A stretch of 64,000 nucleotides of DNA from Phytopythium helicoides (taxonomy: Eukaryota > Oomycota > Peronosporomycetes > Pythiales > Pythiaceae), in contig JANFNE010000070.1 in assembly GCA_024867545.1 (NCBI GenBank), forward strand, positions 1 through 64,000, read 5' to 3'. A program made the position numbers and the translations under genes. This document shows, in pieces, positions 1 to 10,903 of this stretch. The stretch's first letter is position 1; the number at the start of each line of letters is the position of its first letter. Under the pieces are notes generated by a model. That model saw only the letters and a program-made list of their open reading frames with translations. It was not told the origin of the DNA and searched no databases.

Positions 1-218
1 GGAGAGCAGGTGCTGAGTGATAGCCGCATCAACTACTCCGTCGTCCCTGTAGTGTGGTGTCGGCTCCAACATGTTACCAGCATCACTCACGTACCAACTC
101 GCAACCAACAAAGAAAATGACTATGAAGATCAAAATTCTCAAGTTCATCACTTTATGTACTCATGCGCTCGGCAAACTAAGCTGTGATCGCACCGCGCTC
201 CAACCGCGCGACGTCGCC

Positions 219-3200
219 TTATCTCTTCAGGTGGCTCACGTACTTGAGCGTCAGGAAGATGAAAAGTTGCAGCACGACCCAGAACACAATCAGGCCCGCC
301 ATGTAGTGGTACTTGTTGTCGGGTTGGAAGTCGTACTCGTCCTCGATGTAGGTCGACACCGGAACGTTCTCGCCCGTTGTCAGCGTCACAATCGTGTCAC
401 GCTCACCAAGCTGAGAGCCCACAAGTGTCGACAGCGCATACCGCGAAGGCATGATGTACGTGAACCACTTGTAGTAGCCGTGCATCTGAGGGAGTGGCAG
501 CAAGTAACCAGCGAAGAGGTTGAACAGGCACGACAGCGCACCGACCGCCACGTTCGCAACCTTCGCGTTAGGCGTCAGCACCGCCATCCACTGGCCTGCA
601 AATGTGCACACCGACGTGTACAGGAAGAAGCAGAACCAGAAGAAGAAGAATGTGCTCGCACTCGAGTCCCAGCCGACCAAGAAGTACTCAATCACCACGA
701 ACAGAGACACCACCAAAAACAGGTACGGCACCTCAGCCAGGAACAGCGACAGACTGTACGGCAGCGGACCGTAGTAGTTCGACATACGCTCACGGTAGAA
801 CACCGCGCGCTCCGCACACGTCACCTCCAGCACCATCATCATGTTCAGCACACCGATGAAGTCCATACTGTTGTAGATCAGACCGACGTGCGAGTTGATG
901 CGCTTCAAGTTATCAGCCGAGAGCTGGTAGAAAGTCGTGCCGAAGATGATTGCGAACAGCGGGTACAGGAAGATACGCAGGAAGTTGTACTGCGGGTTGC
1001 GCCAGTACGTCAACGCCTGCTTCTTCGCCAGCTCCTTCATCTGGTTCGAGAACGGCGTCGCAATCGGGTCGTAGTTCAGCGTCGAGAACTTCACAAACTC
1101 GTCAGACACCTCGCAAAGCTTAACAGTGCGAGCATAGTTCGACTGGTACAGCTCACTGTTCTTGTACTCCAGCGAGTAGTCCTTCACATCGCGACCAATA
1201 CCAGCACCAATCACCTCCAGCATGTACGTCGCAGGGTTGTACTGAGGACGGATCTCCTCCGTGCCGGGAATCGACGCAAAGTACTCCAGCATCGTCACAG
1301 AGTCCTTGCCGAGGTCGCCAAAGTAAGCGGTAAAGCCACCACGCTGGAGAAGCAGAAGACCATCGAACAGCTCGAAGATCGAGATACTAGGCTGGTGGAT
1401 CGTGCAAAGCACAGTACGACCAGTGCGAGCAATCGACTGCACACCACGCATCACAATCAGAGCCGACCGAGCATCCAGACCACTCGTAGGTTCATCCAGG
1501 AACAGGATACTGGGGTTCGCAACCACCTCCACACCGATCGTCACGCGCTTCTTCTGCTCCACAGACAGACTGCCAACCATCTCATGCGAAATAGTAGTCA
1601 ACTCCAGCAGATCCAGTGTCTCGTGCACAAGGTTCATGCGTTCCTCCTCCGTGAAGTTGGGTGGCAGACGCAGGTTCGCAGAGAACACGAGTGCCTCGTA
1701 GATCGTCGCGGCCTCCGAGTGGATATCCATCTGTTCGCAGTACGCTGTGATGCGGCTGAAGTTGGCAGGGTTCTTGGGTTCACCGTTCACAATGATGTCA
1801 CCAACGATGCGTCCGCCAGTCTTGCGGCCAGCAATCACGTCCATCAGCGTCGTCTTACCGGCGCCCGTTGATCCCATGAGAGCAACCATCTTGCCAGGCT
1901 CGAAGTGAGCGGTGATGCCGTGAAGCAACTGCTTCTCCTCGCCCGACGGCAGGGTGACGTAGTAGTCGAGGTCCTTGATGCACAGGTTTGCGGGCACGAA
2001 CGGCAGACCACCACCACGCGGCTGTCCTTCAGGCATTGCACCAGGGGTAGCGACCTCGACGTAAACCTCATCGCTTCCCTCATCCTCCTTCTTTGCTGGC
2101 TTTGCTGTAACACCAAGATGCTTCTCGTAGCGGATGAAGTGGAGAGCCGCGGCGTTAAGACCCGTGAAAATGAAGTAGTACGCCAGAAGAATAGCGACGC
2201 CGAACCACAGGTAGCCAGAGCCCTGGGTGATCGAGAAACTCAGCAGCTTCGTATGACCTTCACCACCATCGTAACGGCTTGAGGTGAGTTCCGACAGCAT
2301 GACACTGCGCAGGGCCCAAGCCATCGGGTTGAACCAGTACATCCAAATCCAGTAGTCCGGGATCAGCTCCGCGAGGATGATGTTACCCGAGAACAGCAGG
2401 AAGAAACTCACAGAGATACCAGCGCAAGCCTGCGCAAAGGTAATGCTCGGCGAAACCGAACTCAGCAGCGTCATGTACGCGCCGATAGCATGCTGGAAGC
2501 ATACGAGGATCAGCAGGTACACGATGTACTTGGCAAACGTTCGGGTGAGGCCACTCATGAAATAGAAGAACGTGCCCAGAATCAGTGCAACCGACAGGTT
2601 CACAGGAATCTGTACCACACTCTCGGCAATCGAGTACGACATCGTCCGGAAGAAGTTGCGCGATCGCTGCTTGTAGAACACCTTTCGCAGCTGGAAGCAA
2701 ATCGTGATCTGTTGCCACGCCTGGCGCTGGAAGACGGCGATACTGAAGAACATCATGCGAAGGTAGTACGTCGAGCTGACTTCGTAGTAGATCATACCAA
2801 GAATCAATCCGACAATCAAGGCTTCAAAAAGCTTACCCCACAGCAGCGGTCGGTCACGAAGCCAAATCGTCTTCTGACGGTTCAGCAGAAGCTTCGTGCT
2901 CGGCCAGAAAGCGAGACCGAACTCCGACTTCTCCTTCGAGCGAGCCAGGTTAGCCACACTCTTTGCCTTGATGAAGTCCTCTGGGTTCTCAAACGAGTGC
3001 TCGTTGAAACCCTTGCTGATCGCCTGGTGAGTTTGCTTGTAGATACTCGACTGACAGAAAAGGTTGTTGAAGTCCTCCGACGTGATAGCAAGCTTCTCGA
3101 CAGGAACGATGCCGTTCGCATACTGGCGACCACGACCCGACGTCACCTCGATGAGGAAGTCGGCAGGATCCGTACGCGGCGGGCAAGTGAAACCACGCTC

Positions 3201-4268
3201 GTGGAAGTAGTCCAGAATTTCAGTGCGCGGACCATGGTACAGCAGGTGTCCTTCGTTGACCATCAGGATATCGTCAAACAGCTCCACCACTTCTGGCGTA
3301 GGCTGCAGCAGCGCAACTATCGATGAGCCACCAAGCGTACGGCACCACGTGCGCAGCGACTTCATGATGTCAAACGTCGCTGCAGAATCGAGACCCGTCG
3401 AGATCTCGTCACACAGGAACAGGCTCTGACCTCCCACAAGCATTTCGCCCACAGTCACACGCTTGCGCTCACCGCCACTCACACCACGCAGCAGCGCATC
3501 GCCAACAACGGTGTCCGAACAGTTCATCAGACCAAGAATATGGATGAACAGCTCCGTGCGCAGCGCAGCAATGTCACGCATCTCCTCTGGCTGGTTGTCC
3601 GGCAGTCCGTTCATACACAGGTCCGCAAACTTGAACGTCTCGCGCACTGTGAGCGTCGGGATGTGGTTGTCCGTCTGGTCGACAAGACCCACAAGCTTGA
3701 TCAGGTCGATCTGGTCGCCACGGAGGCCCGAGTACGTGATCTCGCCACCGACGTTCTTCTTGTCCAGCTTGCCAGCCAGCGCCTTGAGGAACGTCGACTT
3801 GCCCGCACCAGGGTTGGCAAGGATAAGCGTCATCGAGCCAGGCTTGATGATACCGCTCATGGGGTGCAGCACGTCCTTGGTGACCGTCGCTGGGCGGTTC
3901 CATGGTGTGAGCACCTTGCGCATGTAGGATCCAACCGTACCGTCCTTGCTGGCTTCCGCCGGGACCTGCACCGAGAAGCTGAGGTTCTCGAAGCGCACCT
4001 CGGGCGTGGGCAGCTGCAGGTTGATCTTGCGCGAGAGGTGGTTGAACTTCTTGTAGAAGCGTTCGAGTCCGCCCGAGAGCATGTTGTCGAGGTTGTCAGC
4101 GCGCAGCGTCGAGTAGCGGGAGGCCATGTCATCATCGCGGTGCGTGTACGGGTCCTGGATGGACCGGAAGTTGAGCGACTTGTACACGGCGGGCACCTCT
4201 GCTTCCATCTCATCTCGGAGCAGCGCCTTGTCGTCCTCTGGACGCAGGAGGTCGGCCTTGTCGGTCAT
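219..4268 (-). CDS. PDR-type (ABCG) full-size ABC transporter, copy 1
   Basis: Full-size pleiotropic-drug-resistance exporter of 1349 residues in one uninterrupted frame. The order is NBD1-TMD1-NBD2-TMD2, the reverse layout typical of ABCG/PDR proteins. NBD1 has a Walker A (NPGAGKST, about residue 152), signature VSGGERKR and Walker B LFLCDE. NBD2 has Walker A GSTGAGKTT, the degenerate signature LSVEQKKR and Walker B LFLDEPTSGLD. The H-loop position of NBD1 is Gln (LLQP) and that of NBD2 is His (TIHQPS), the usual PDR asymmetry. Two hydrophobic blocks of about six helices each follow the NBDs. By family it should pump xenobiotics or lipids across the plasma membrane using ATP; the substrate is not predictable. 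The ATG at 4268 opens MTDKADLL, a start shared with copies 2 and 3. It is the most divergent copy in its first 50 residues and linker. Confidence 0.95.
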   Translation of the reverse strand: MTDKADLLRPEDDKALLRDEMEAEVPAVYKSLNFRSIQDPYTHRDDDMASRYSTLRADNLDNMLSGGLERFYKKFNHLSRKINLQLPTPEVRFENLSFSVQVPAEASKDGTVGSYMRKVLTPWNRPATVTKDVLHPMSGIIKPGSMTLILANPGAGKSTFLKALAGKLDKKNVGGEITYSGLRGDQIDLIKLVGLVDQTDNHIPTLTVRETFKFADLCMNGLPDNQPEEMRDIAALRTELFIHILGLMNCSDTVVGDALLRGVSGGERKRVTVGEMLVGGQSLFLCDEISTGLDSAATFDIMKSLRTWCRTLGGSSIVALLQPTPEVVELFDDILMVNEGHLLYHGPRTEILDYFHERGFTCPPRTDPADFLIEVTSGRGRQYANGIVPVEKLAITSEDFNNLFCQSSIYKQTHQAISKGFNEHSFENPEDFIKAKSVANLARSKEKSEFGLAFWPSTKLLLNRQKTIWLRDRPLLWGKLFEALIVGLILGMIYYEVSSTYYLRMMFFSIAVFQRQAWQQITICFQLRKVFYKQRSRNFFRTMSYSIAESVVQIPVNLSVALILGTFFYFMSGLTRTFAKYIVYLLILVCFQHAIGAYMTLLSSVSPSITFAQACAGISVSFFLLFSGNIILAELIPDYWIWMYWFNPMAWALRSVMLSELTSSRYDGGEGHTKLLSFSITQGSGYLWFGVAILLAYYFIFTGLNAAALHFIRYEKHLGVTAKPAKKEDEGSDEVYVEVATPGAMPEGQPRGGGLPFVPANLCIKDLDYYVTLPSGEEKQLLHGITAHFEPGKMVALMGSTGAGKTTLMDVIAGRKTGGRIVGDIIVNGEPKNPANFSRITAYCEQMDIHSEAATIYEALVFSANLRLPPNFTEEERMNLVHETLDLLELTTISHEMVGSLSVEQKKRVTIGVEVVANPSILFLDEPTSGLDARSALIVMRGVQSIARTGRTVLCTIHQPSISIFELFDGLLLLQRGGFTAYFGDLGKDSVTMLEYFASIPGTEEIRPQYNPATYMLEVIGAGIGRDVKDYSLEYKNSELYQSNYARTVKLCEVSDEFVKFSTLNYDPIATPFSNQMKELAKKQALTYWRNPQYNFLRIFLYPLFAIIFGTTFYQLSADNLKRINSHVGLIYNSMDFIGVLNMMMVLEVTCAERAVFYRERMSNYYGPLPYSLSLFLAEVPYLFLVVSLFVVIEYFLVGWDSSASTFFFFWFCFFLYTSVCTFAGQWMAVLTPNAKVANVAVGALSCLFNLFAGYLLPLPQMHGYYKWFTYIMPSRYALSTLVGSQLGERDTIVTLTTGENVPVSTYIEDEYDFQPDNKYHYMAGLIVFWVVLQLFIFLTLKYVSHLKR

Positions 4269-4449
4269 GTCGGTCTCACTTCCCCCCAGAAAATCTCACA
4301 AAACAAAAAGAAAAACTTTTCTTGATGGGGAAAAGCGGCGGCTCTGACTTGGGTCGCGTCGCGGGCTTGCGGGGTCCGGGGCGAGGCGCAAATTGCAGAG
4401 TGGCGAGCTCGCAGCTCGGAGCGGGGGCTGGCGAACCTTCGGGCCCACG

Positions 4450-4487
<38 letters not shown>

Positions 4488-5600
4488 TCCGCTGCCAGCC
4501 AGGAAGGCGAGCGTCATTTTCATGTCCGCGGTGGCAAATTGGGCCAGGAAAAGGACGAAGCGACATTTGACGATTGTATCCGAACGCGATCGGATTGGCG
4601 GAGCCGAACGCGACATGTTGCCCAAACGAGAGATAGAGTTGTTTCCCCAAAATAAAGGACCCTAGCCCTACCCTAACAAACCAGCACGATTACTCGACAC
4701 GCTGCCCAAAACAGTGGGACGGATAGCCCAAAAAAGAGGTCCTCGCCACAACCCTATCGCCCGCTCTATCGTTAAGGCCGGGCCTTAACGCGCACATGTA
4801 GCTATGGCACACCGTGTAGGTACAGCCTTGGCCACGACGCTGCGAAGCCAAACACACGGCTGACAGACGGGCGGAAGAGGAGCGGAATCTTTGGCGGCCG
4901 CGTGAGTGCCGCGCGGAGCAGAGCCGCCGCAAATTTCGAGTCGCGCCATCTGCCGGAGCGCGGGTTTTCAGCGTGTCTGCGATGGTGGAAAGCGAGTGGT
5001 GAAAGCGTGCGATGCCATGTCTACATGGATACTCTACGGTACGAGCAGCGTGGCATGCGTTTACAACGCGGCATCCGAGCAGTGGTGGCTGGCGCCTGCG
5101 CTTTCTGCTGGTCCACGCGGTCGTGGGATTGTCGCGGCGGATAGCGGCTGTTTTAGAGATCTGATGTGACCAACGGACCAATCAGCGACGAGTCTGAAGA
5201 TTGAAGTTGCCGCTTGGGGGATGCTGGAAAGATACTTTTCCAGTTGCTTCGCGTTTTTCCACTCCCGGGGGCTCGCAGAAGGCCGCACCAACGCTTGAAG
5301 ATCGCGCAGCATCTCGGCGGTGACATATCGCTACATGAACTACGCAATGCAGCCTTCGAAACGCGCAAGATACTCCCTGGATGACGATCATCACCTCGTG
5401 CTGGTCGCGAACCGAACGCTTGCTTCAACATCACCCGTGCTGGTCAAACCAACCACAGTAGTACGAATCGCAACACACACCACGTCAAGCAGAACTCAAC
5501 ACGGATTCGTTCACCTCTCTCGTACTAAAGTTCAAAACTAAAGTCCAAAACATGAAAAAAGAGACCGTCCTAAGCGACGGTCCAGGAAGGCTTCAATTGC
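4269..5600. promoter_or_regulatory. Intergenic gap 1: promoter of PDR copy 1, with ACCAGCACGA boxes
   Basis: No convincing gene is seen in these 1.3 kb; the short ORFs here look random. The gap holds the promoter of copy 1 at its left end and the 3' flank of copy 2 at its right end. It contains ACCAGCACGA at 4680-4689, its reverse complement TCGTGCTGGT at 5396-5405 and a one-mismatch copy at 5435-5444. Positions 4385-4400 carry GGCGCAAATTGCAGAG, whose first 15 bases recur upstream of copy 3. The regulatory role is inferred from recurrence only. Confidence 0.5.
4456..4484. repeat. (GA)14 microsatellite upstream of PDR copy 1
   Basis: Uninterrupted GA dinucleotide run of about 29 bases, roughly 190 bp upstream of the copy 1 start codon. 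It may lie in the 5' leader or core promoter. Copies 2-4 have no comparable run at this position. Confidence 0.95.
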
Positions 5601-8600
5601 TTACCGCTTGAGGTGGCTCACGTACTTGAGCGTCAGGTAGATGAAGAGCTGCAGCACCACCCAGAAGACGATCAAGCCCGCCATGTAATGGTACTTGTTT
5701 TCCGGCTGGAAATCGTACTCGTCCTTGATGTACTCGGCAACCGTCACGTTCTCGCCCGTCGTCAGCGTCACCATCGTGTCGCGCTCACCAAGCTGAGAGC
5801 CAACAAGCGTCGACAGCGAGTACCGAGACGGAATGAGGTATGTGAACCAACGGTAGAACCCGTACATCTTCGGGTACGGCAGCAGGTAGCCCGAGAACAA
5901 GTTGAACAGACACGACAGCGCACCGACCGCCACGTTCGCAACCTTCACGTTCGGAGTCAACACCGCCATCCACTGGCCCGTGAAAGTTGAAATGGCCGTA
6001 TACAGGAAGAAGCAGAACCAGTAGAAGAAGAATGTGCTCGCACTCGAGTCCCAGCCGACCAAGAAGTACTCAATCACCACAAACAGAGACACCACCAAAA
6101 ACAGGTACGGCACCTCAGCCAGGAACAGCGACAGACTGTACGGCAGCGGACCGTAGTAGTTCGACATACGCTCACGGTAGAACACCGCGCGCTCCGCACA
6201 CGTCACCTCCAGCACCATCATCATGTTCAGCACACCGATGAAGTCCATACTGTTGTAGATCAGACCGATGTGCGAGTTGATGCGCTTCAGGCTATCAGCC
6301 GAGAGCTGGTAGAACGTCGTACCGAAGATGATCGCGAACAGCGGGTAAAGGAAGATACGCAGGAAGTTGTACTGCGGGTTGCGCCAGTATGTCAACGCCT
6401 GCTTCTTCGCCAGCTCCTTCATCTGGTTCGAGAACGGCGTCGCAATCGGGTCGTAGTTCAGCGTCGAGAACTTCACGAACTCGTCAGACACCTTGCACAG
6501 CTCCACAGTACGAGCGTAGTTGCGCTTGTACAGCTCGCTGTTCTTGTACTCCACCGAGTAGTCCTTCACGTCGCGACCGATACCAGCACCAATCACCTCC
6601 AGCATGTACGTCGCGGGGTTGTACTGAGGACGGATCTCCTCCGTGCCGGGAATCGACGCAAAGTACTCCAGCATCGTCACAGAGTCCTTGCCGAGGTCAC
6701 CGAAGTATGCCGTGTAACCACCAAGCTGAAGAAGCAGAAGACCATCGAACAGCTCGAAGATCGAGATACTAGGCTGATGGATCGTGCAAAGCACAGTACG
6801 ACCAGTGCGAGCAATCGACTGCACACCACGCATCACAATCAGAGCTGAGCGAGCATCCAGACCACTCGTGGGCTCATCCAGGAACAAGATACTGGGGTTC
6901 GCAACCACCTCCACACCGATCGTCACGCGCTTCTTCTGCTCCACAGACAGACTGCCAACCATCTCATGCGAAATAGTAGTCAACTCCAGCAGATCCAGTG
7001 TCTCGTGCACAAGGTTCATGCGTTCCTCCTCCGTGAAGTTGGGTGGCAGACGCAGGTTCGCAGAGAACACGAGTGCCTCATAGATCGTCGCGGCCTCCGA
7101 GTGGATATCCATCTGTTCGCAGTACGCTGTGATGCGGCTGAAGTTGGCAGGGTTCTTGGGTTCACCGTTCACAATGATGTCACCAACGATGCGTCCGCCA
7201 GTCTTGCGGCCAGCAATCACGTCCATCAGCGTTGTTTTACCGGCGCCCGTTGATCCCATGAGAGCAACCATCTTGCCAGGCTCGAAATGAGCAGTCACAC
7301 CGTACAGAAGCTGCTTCTCCACACCCGACGGCAGGGTGACGTAGTAGTCGAGGTCCTTGATGCACAGGTTCGCAGGCACGAACGGAAGACCGCCGCCGCG
7401 AACATGACTGGGAGCAGCCGCTGCCACACCGCCACCAGGCGTCTTCACCTCCACGTACACGTGGTCGCCCGCATCCTCGTCGGCATCCGTCTTGGTCGTC
7501 TTGCCAGTCACACCCAGGTACTTCTCGTAGCGGATGAAATGCAGTGACGCAGCGTTCAGACCCGTGAAAATGAAGTAGTACGCGATAAGCACCGCGACAC
7601 CGAACCACAGGTACCCGTATCCTTGCGTGATCGAGAAACTCAGCAGCTTCGTGTGACCTTCGCCACCATCATACCGGCTAGCGTTGAACTCCGACAGCAT
7701 CACACTGCGCAGAGCCCAAGCCAGGGGGTTGAACCAGTACATCCAGATCCAGTAGTCCGGGATCAACTCCGCGAGGATGATGTTGCCCGAGAACAGCAGG
7801 AAGAAACTCACTGAGATACCAGCGCAAGCCTGGGCAAACGTGATGGTCGGCGAGATCGAACTCAGCAGTGACATGTACGCGCCGATGGCATGTTGGAACG
7901 CCACCAGGATCAGCAGGTACACGATGTACTGCACGAACGTCCGCGTCAAACCGCTCATGAAGTAGAAGAACGTGCCCATGAGGAACGATACCGACAGATT
8001 CACTGGAATCTGCACCACACTCTCGGCAATCGAGTACGACATCGTGCGGAAGAAGTTGCGAGATCGCTGCTTGTAAAACACCTTTCGAAGGTGAAAGCAG
8101 ATTGTCAATTGCTGCCACGCCTGACGCTGGAATACAGCCACACTGAAGAACATCATGCGAAGGTAGTATGTCGAGCTGACCTCGTAGTAGATCATACCGA
8201 GCACCAGACCGACGATGAGAGCCTCGAAGAGCTTACCCCACAGCAGCGGTCGGTCACGAAGCCAAATCGTCTTCTGACGGTTCAAGAGCAACAGTGTACT
8301 CGGCCAGAACGAAAGACCGAACTCCGACTGCTCCTTGGAACGAGCAAGGCTAGCGGCGCTCTTCGCTTTTTTGAAATCCTCAGGCTTTTCAAGCAAGAGG
8401 GTCTCGTTGAAACCCTTACTGATGATGTCATGTGTCTTCTTGTAGATGCTCGACTGACAGAACATCGTGTTGAAGTCCTCCGGTGTGATCGCAAGCTTAC
8501 TGATCTCCACGTTGCCGTTCGCGTACTTGCGACCACGACCCGACGTCACCTCAATCAGGAAGTCGGCAGGGTCTGTACGCGGCGGGCAAGTGAAGCCGCG

Positions 8601-9665
8601 CTCCTGGAAGTAGTTGAGGATCTCCGTGCGGGGGCCGTGGTAGATGAGATGACCCTCGTTGATCATGAGGATATCGTCAAACAGCTCCACCACTTCGGGC
8701 GTAGGCTGCAGCAACGCAACCATCGATGAACCACCAAGCGTGCGGCACCACGTGCGCAGCGACTGCATGATGTCGAACGTCGCCGCAGAATCGAGACCCG
8801 TCGAGATCTCGTCACACAGGAACAGGCTCTGACCGCCAACGAGGATCTCACCCACAGTCACACGCTTGCGCTCACCGCCACTCACACCACGCAGCAGCGC
8901 ATCGCCAACCACCGTGTCGGCACAGTTGTTGAGACCCAAAATGTGCAGGATCAGCTCTGTGCGCAGCGCAGCAATATCGCGCACGTCCTCCGGCTGGTCC
9001 TCTGGCAGACCGTTCATGCACAAGTCGGCGAACTTGAACGTCTCGCGCACCGTGAGCGTCGGGATGTGGTTGTCGCGCTGGTCGATGAGACCCACAAGCT
9101 TGATCAGGTCGATCTGGTCGCCGCGCAGTCCCGAGTACGTCACCTCTCCGCCGATCGTCGTCTTGCTGTCGTCCTGCAGCTTGCCAGCCAGCGCCTTGAG
9201 GAATGTCGACTTGCCAGCTCCAGGGTTGGCGAGCACGAGCGTCATGGATCCGGGCTTGATCACGCCGCTCATGGGGTGCAGCACGTCCTTGGTGACCATG
9301 GCAGGTTTGTTCCATGGCGTGAAGATCTGGCGCAGATGTGAGCCGACCGTTCCCTGCTTGGCCTTCTCGGCCAGCACCTCGACCGAGAAGCTCAGGTTCT
9401 CGAAGCGGACTTCAGGCGTCGGCAGCTGCACGTTCACCTTTCGCGAGAGGTGGTGGTACTTCTTGTAGAAGCGCTCGAGGCCTCCATTGAGCATCGAGTC
9501 GAGGTTCTCGGCACGCAGCGTCGAGTATCGGCTGATCATGTCGTCGTCCTTGTTGGTGTACGGGTCCTGGATCGACCGGAAGTTGAGCGAACGGTACACC
9601 GCCGGCACATCGGCCTCAGCTTGAACGGCCGGCTCCGACCGGAGTAAAGCGCTCTTGTCCGTCAT
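5601..9665 (-). CDS. PDR-type (ABCG) full-size ABC transporter, copy 2
   Basis: Intact 1354-residue PDR exporter with the same NBD1-TMD1-NBD2-TMD2 order and motifs as copy 1 (NPGAGKST, VSGGERKR, LFLCDE; GSTGAGKTT, LSVEQKKR, LFLDEPTSGLD). The ATG at 9665 opens MTDKSALLRSEP. The C-terminal two thirds are almost identical to copy 3 in protein and DNA, including the linker ending in APSHVRGGG (APNHVRGGG in copy 3). A variable block before TMD1 (GFNETLLLEKPEDF) instead matches copy 4 and differs from copies 1 and 3 (GFNEHSFENPEDF). This indicates exchange between paralogs. The expected role is ATP-driven efflux at the plasma membrane. No intron or frameshift is seen. Confidence 0.95.
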   Translation of the reverse strand: MTDKSALLRSEPAVQAEADVPAVYRSLNFRSIQDPYTNKDDDMISRYSTLRAENLDSMLNGGLERFYKKYHHLSRKVNVQLPTPEVRFENLSFSVEVLAEKAKQGTVGSHLRQIFTPWNKPAMVTKDVLHPMSGVIKPGSMTLVLANPGAGKSTFLKALAGKLQDDSKTTIGGEVTYSGLRGDQIDLIKLVGLIDQRDNHIPTLTVRETFKFADLCMNGLPEDQPEDVRDIAALRTELILHILGLNNCADTVVGDALLRGVSGGERKRVTVGEILVGGQSLFLCDEISTGLDSAATFDIMQSLRTWCRTLGGSSMVALLQPTPEVVELFDDILMINEGHLIYHGPRTEILNYFQERGFTCPPRTDPADFLIEVTSGRGRKYANGNVEISKLAITPEDFNTMFCQSSIYKKTHDIISKGFNETLLLEKPEDFKKAKSAASLARSKEQSEFGLSFWPSTLLLLNRQKTIWLRDRPLLWGKLFEALIVGLVLGMIYYEVSSTYYLRMMFFSVAVFQRQAWQQLTICFHLRKVFYKQRSRNFFRTMSYSIAESVVQIPVNLSVSFLMGTFFYFMSGLTRTFVQYIVYLLILVAFQHAIGAYMSLLSSISPTITFAQACAGISVSFFLLFSGNIILAELIPDYWIWMYWFNPLAWALRSVMLSEFNASRYDGGEGHTKLLSFSITQGYGYLWFGVAVLIAYYFIFTGLNAASLHFIRYEKYLGVTGKTTKTDADEDAGDHVYVEVKTPGGGVAAAAPSHVRGGGLPFVPANLCIKDLDYYVTLPSGVEKQLLYGVTAHFEPGKMVALMGSTGAGKTTLMDVIAGRKTGGRIVGDIIVNGEPKNPANFSRITAYCEQMDIHSEAATIYEALVFSANLRLPPNFTEEERMNLVHETLDLLELTTISHEMVGSLSVEQKKRVTIGVEVVANPSILFLDEPTSGLDARSALIVMRGVQSIARTGRTVLCTIHQPSISIFELFDGLLLLQLGGYTAYFGDLGKDSVTMLEYFASIPGTEEIRPQYNPATYMLEVIGAGIGRDVKDYSVEYKNSELYKRNYARTVELCKVSDEFVKFSTLNYDPIATPFSNQMKELAKKQALTYWRNPQYNFLRIFLYPLFAIIFGTTFYQLSADSLKRINSHIGLIYNSMDFIGVLNMMMVLEVTCAERAVFYRERMSNYYGPLPYSLSLFLAEVPYLFLVVSLFVVIEYFLVGWDSSASTFFFYWFCFFLYTAISTFTGQWMAVLTPNVKVANVAVGALSCLFNLFSGYLLPYPKMYGFYRWFTYLIPSRYSLSTLVGSQLGERDTMVTLTTGENVTVAEYIKDEYDFQPENKYHYMAGLIVFWVVLQLFIYLTLKYVSHLKR

Positions 9666-10903
9666 GGCGAGCGGGTCTGGGCCTCCTGCGTCGAGAGTAA
9701 GACCGAGCTCCTATGGAGTCTCGGTGGAGCTGGGCGCCGACGAGGCGATTTGAAGACTGAAGAAAGATGAGCGAGTCGAACGTGGCGCACCTCCAACGTT
9801 TTACTGTCTAACATTGGGCAGGCCAGAGTAGGCGGCTTTCGAAGCCTACAAAAGTGATACAAAGCCTGCTGCCTCTGCCTACATCCGCTACCACGGGGCT
9901 CGGGTCGGTCGGTCAGTGTCGGTATCGTGAAATCTAGATGTGTGCGAACGTCTGCCGCCTCGGGACCAGCATCGCGCTTGGGAACCAGCACGAGCTGCTC
10001 CCAACCGTGCATGAACAGTGCAACATTTGGAGCAATGATTGGCATTGGATCGGCTCCAGCATACATGAACAGTCCAGCCATGAGAGGACCAGCGCGAAGC
10101 CTTGCTCGAGCTGTTTGCTGTCGGCCCTCTACCACCACATAATCTAGAGTCAGCATGCTGGTGCTGCATTTCCATGTGTGCTGATTTCATCTGGTTGCGG
10201 TGCAGGGCGGTGCTGATCCTTGACCCGGACGAGTCCGGTGCGCGACGGGCTCTGGTCTACGGGCCCAGCACGCGTGTCCGGCACGACAGTGGACTTCGGG
10301 GTGCGAGACCAAACAAATTTGCTCGTAAGACCAGAGAGTCGTTTGGTGCAGGCAATATCGGTGGTCTCTTCGACGCCGCAACTGTGTGCAGCACGAGTTT
10401 TTCCGACCGCAGATCCACAGACACGATCAAAGGGCAAACGATAGAGCCACCTTCAATATTCTATTCCCAAGCCCGCGTCAGACCGCCGACCTCGTGAGCG
10501 AGCGTGGTTGGCGTTTGTAGCTCTCTCGCTCGCTCGTTTGCTCGCTCTCTGCAACTAACGGCACCAACCCATTCAAGCGCGAAATTGAAAGGCGGTGAGC
10601 TGCCACTTCGAGCAAGAAGTCATCCGCAGCGGCATCTACTGTAGTTGGCATGCGGCATTCAGAAAATCCCATGGGCTAACACGTGCAAAGAGCCAAGCGC
10701 AAAACGCGTTCGCACGAGATGCATCACCCCCACCAGTTTGTCATTGCTACAGGTTGAAGTTGCATAAAAAGGCCACAACGACAAACCAAATTCAAACGAC
10801 TGCGTGTATAGGAAGATTATTCGTGACTCTCAAATGTCAAAGATACATGCAGCACGAAGAAGCACAGCATGAAAAACTGGGAAGAATGCGAGACAGCTGA
10901 CGC
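9666..10903. promoter_or_regulatory. Intergenic gap 2: promoter of PDR copy 2, with ACCAGCACGA boxes
   Basis: No gene is supported in this 1.2 kb gap. It contains an exact ACCAGCACGA at 9984-9993 and a one-mismatch copy (ACCAGCGCGA) at 10088-10097, about 320-430 bp upstream of the copy 2 ATG. Weaker relatives sit near 9965 and 10265. The stretch 10497-10550 is rich in GAGC/GCTC units. The regulatory reading is inferred. Confidence 0.45.

Noticed and set aside
54..1871. 605-codon plus-strand ORF antisense to PDR copy 1
   Set aside because: It is Arg/His/Gln/Val-rich with no family-like motif. Similar antisense ORFs appear over the other PDR copies because of GC-biased codon use, so it is a shadow.
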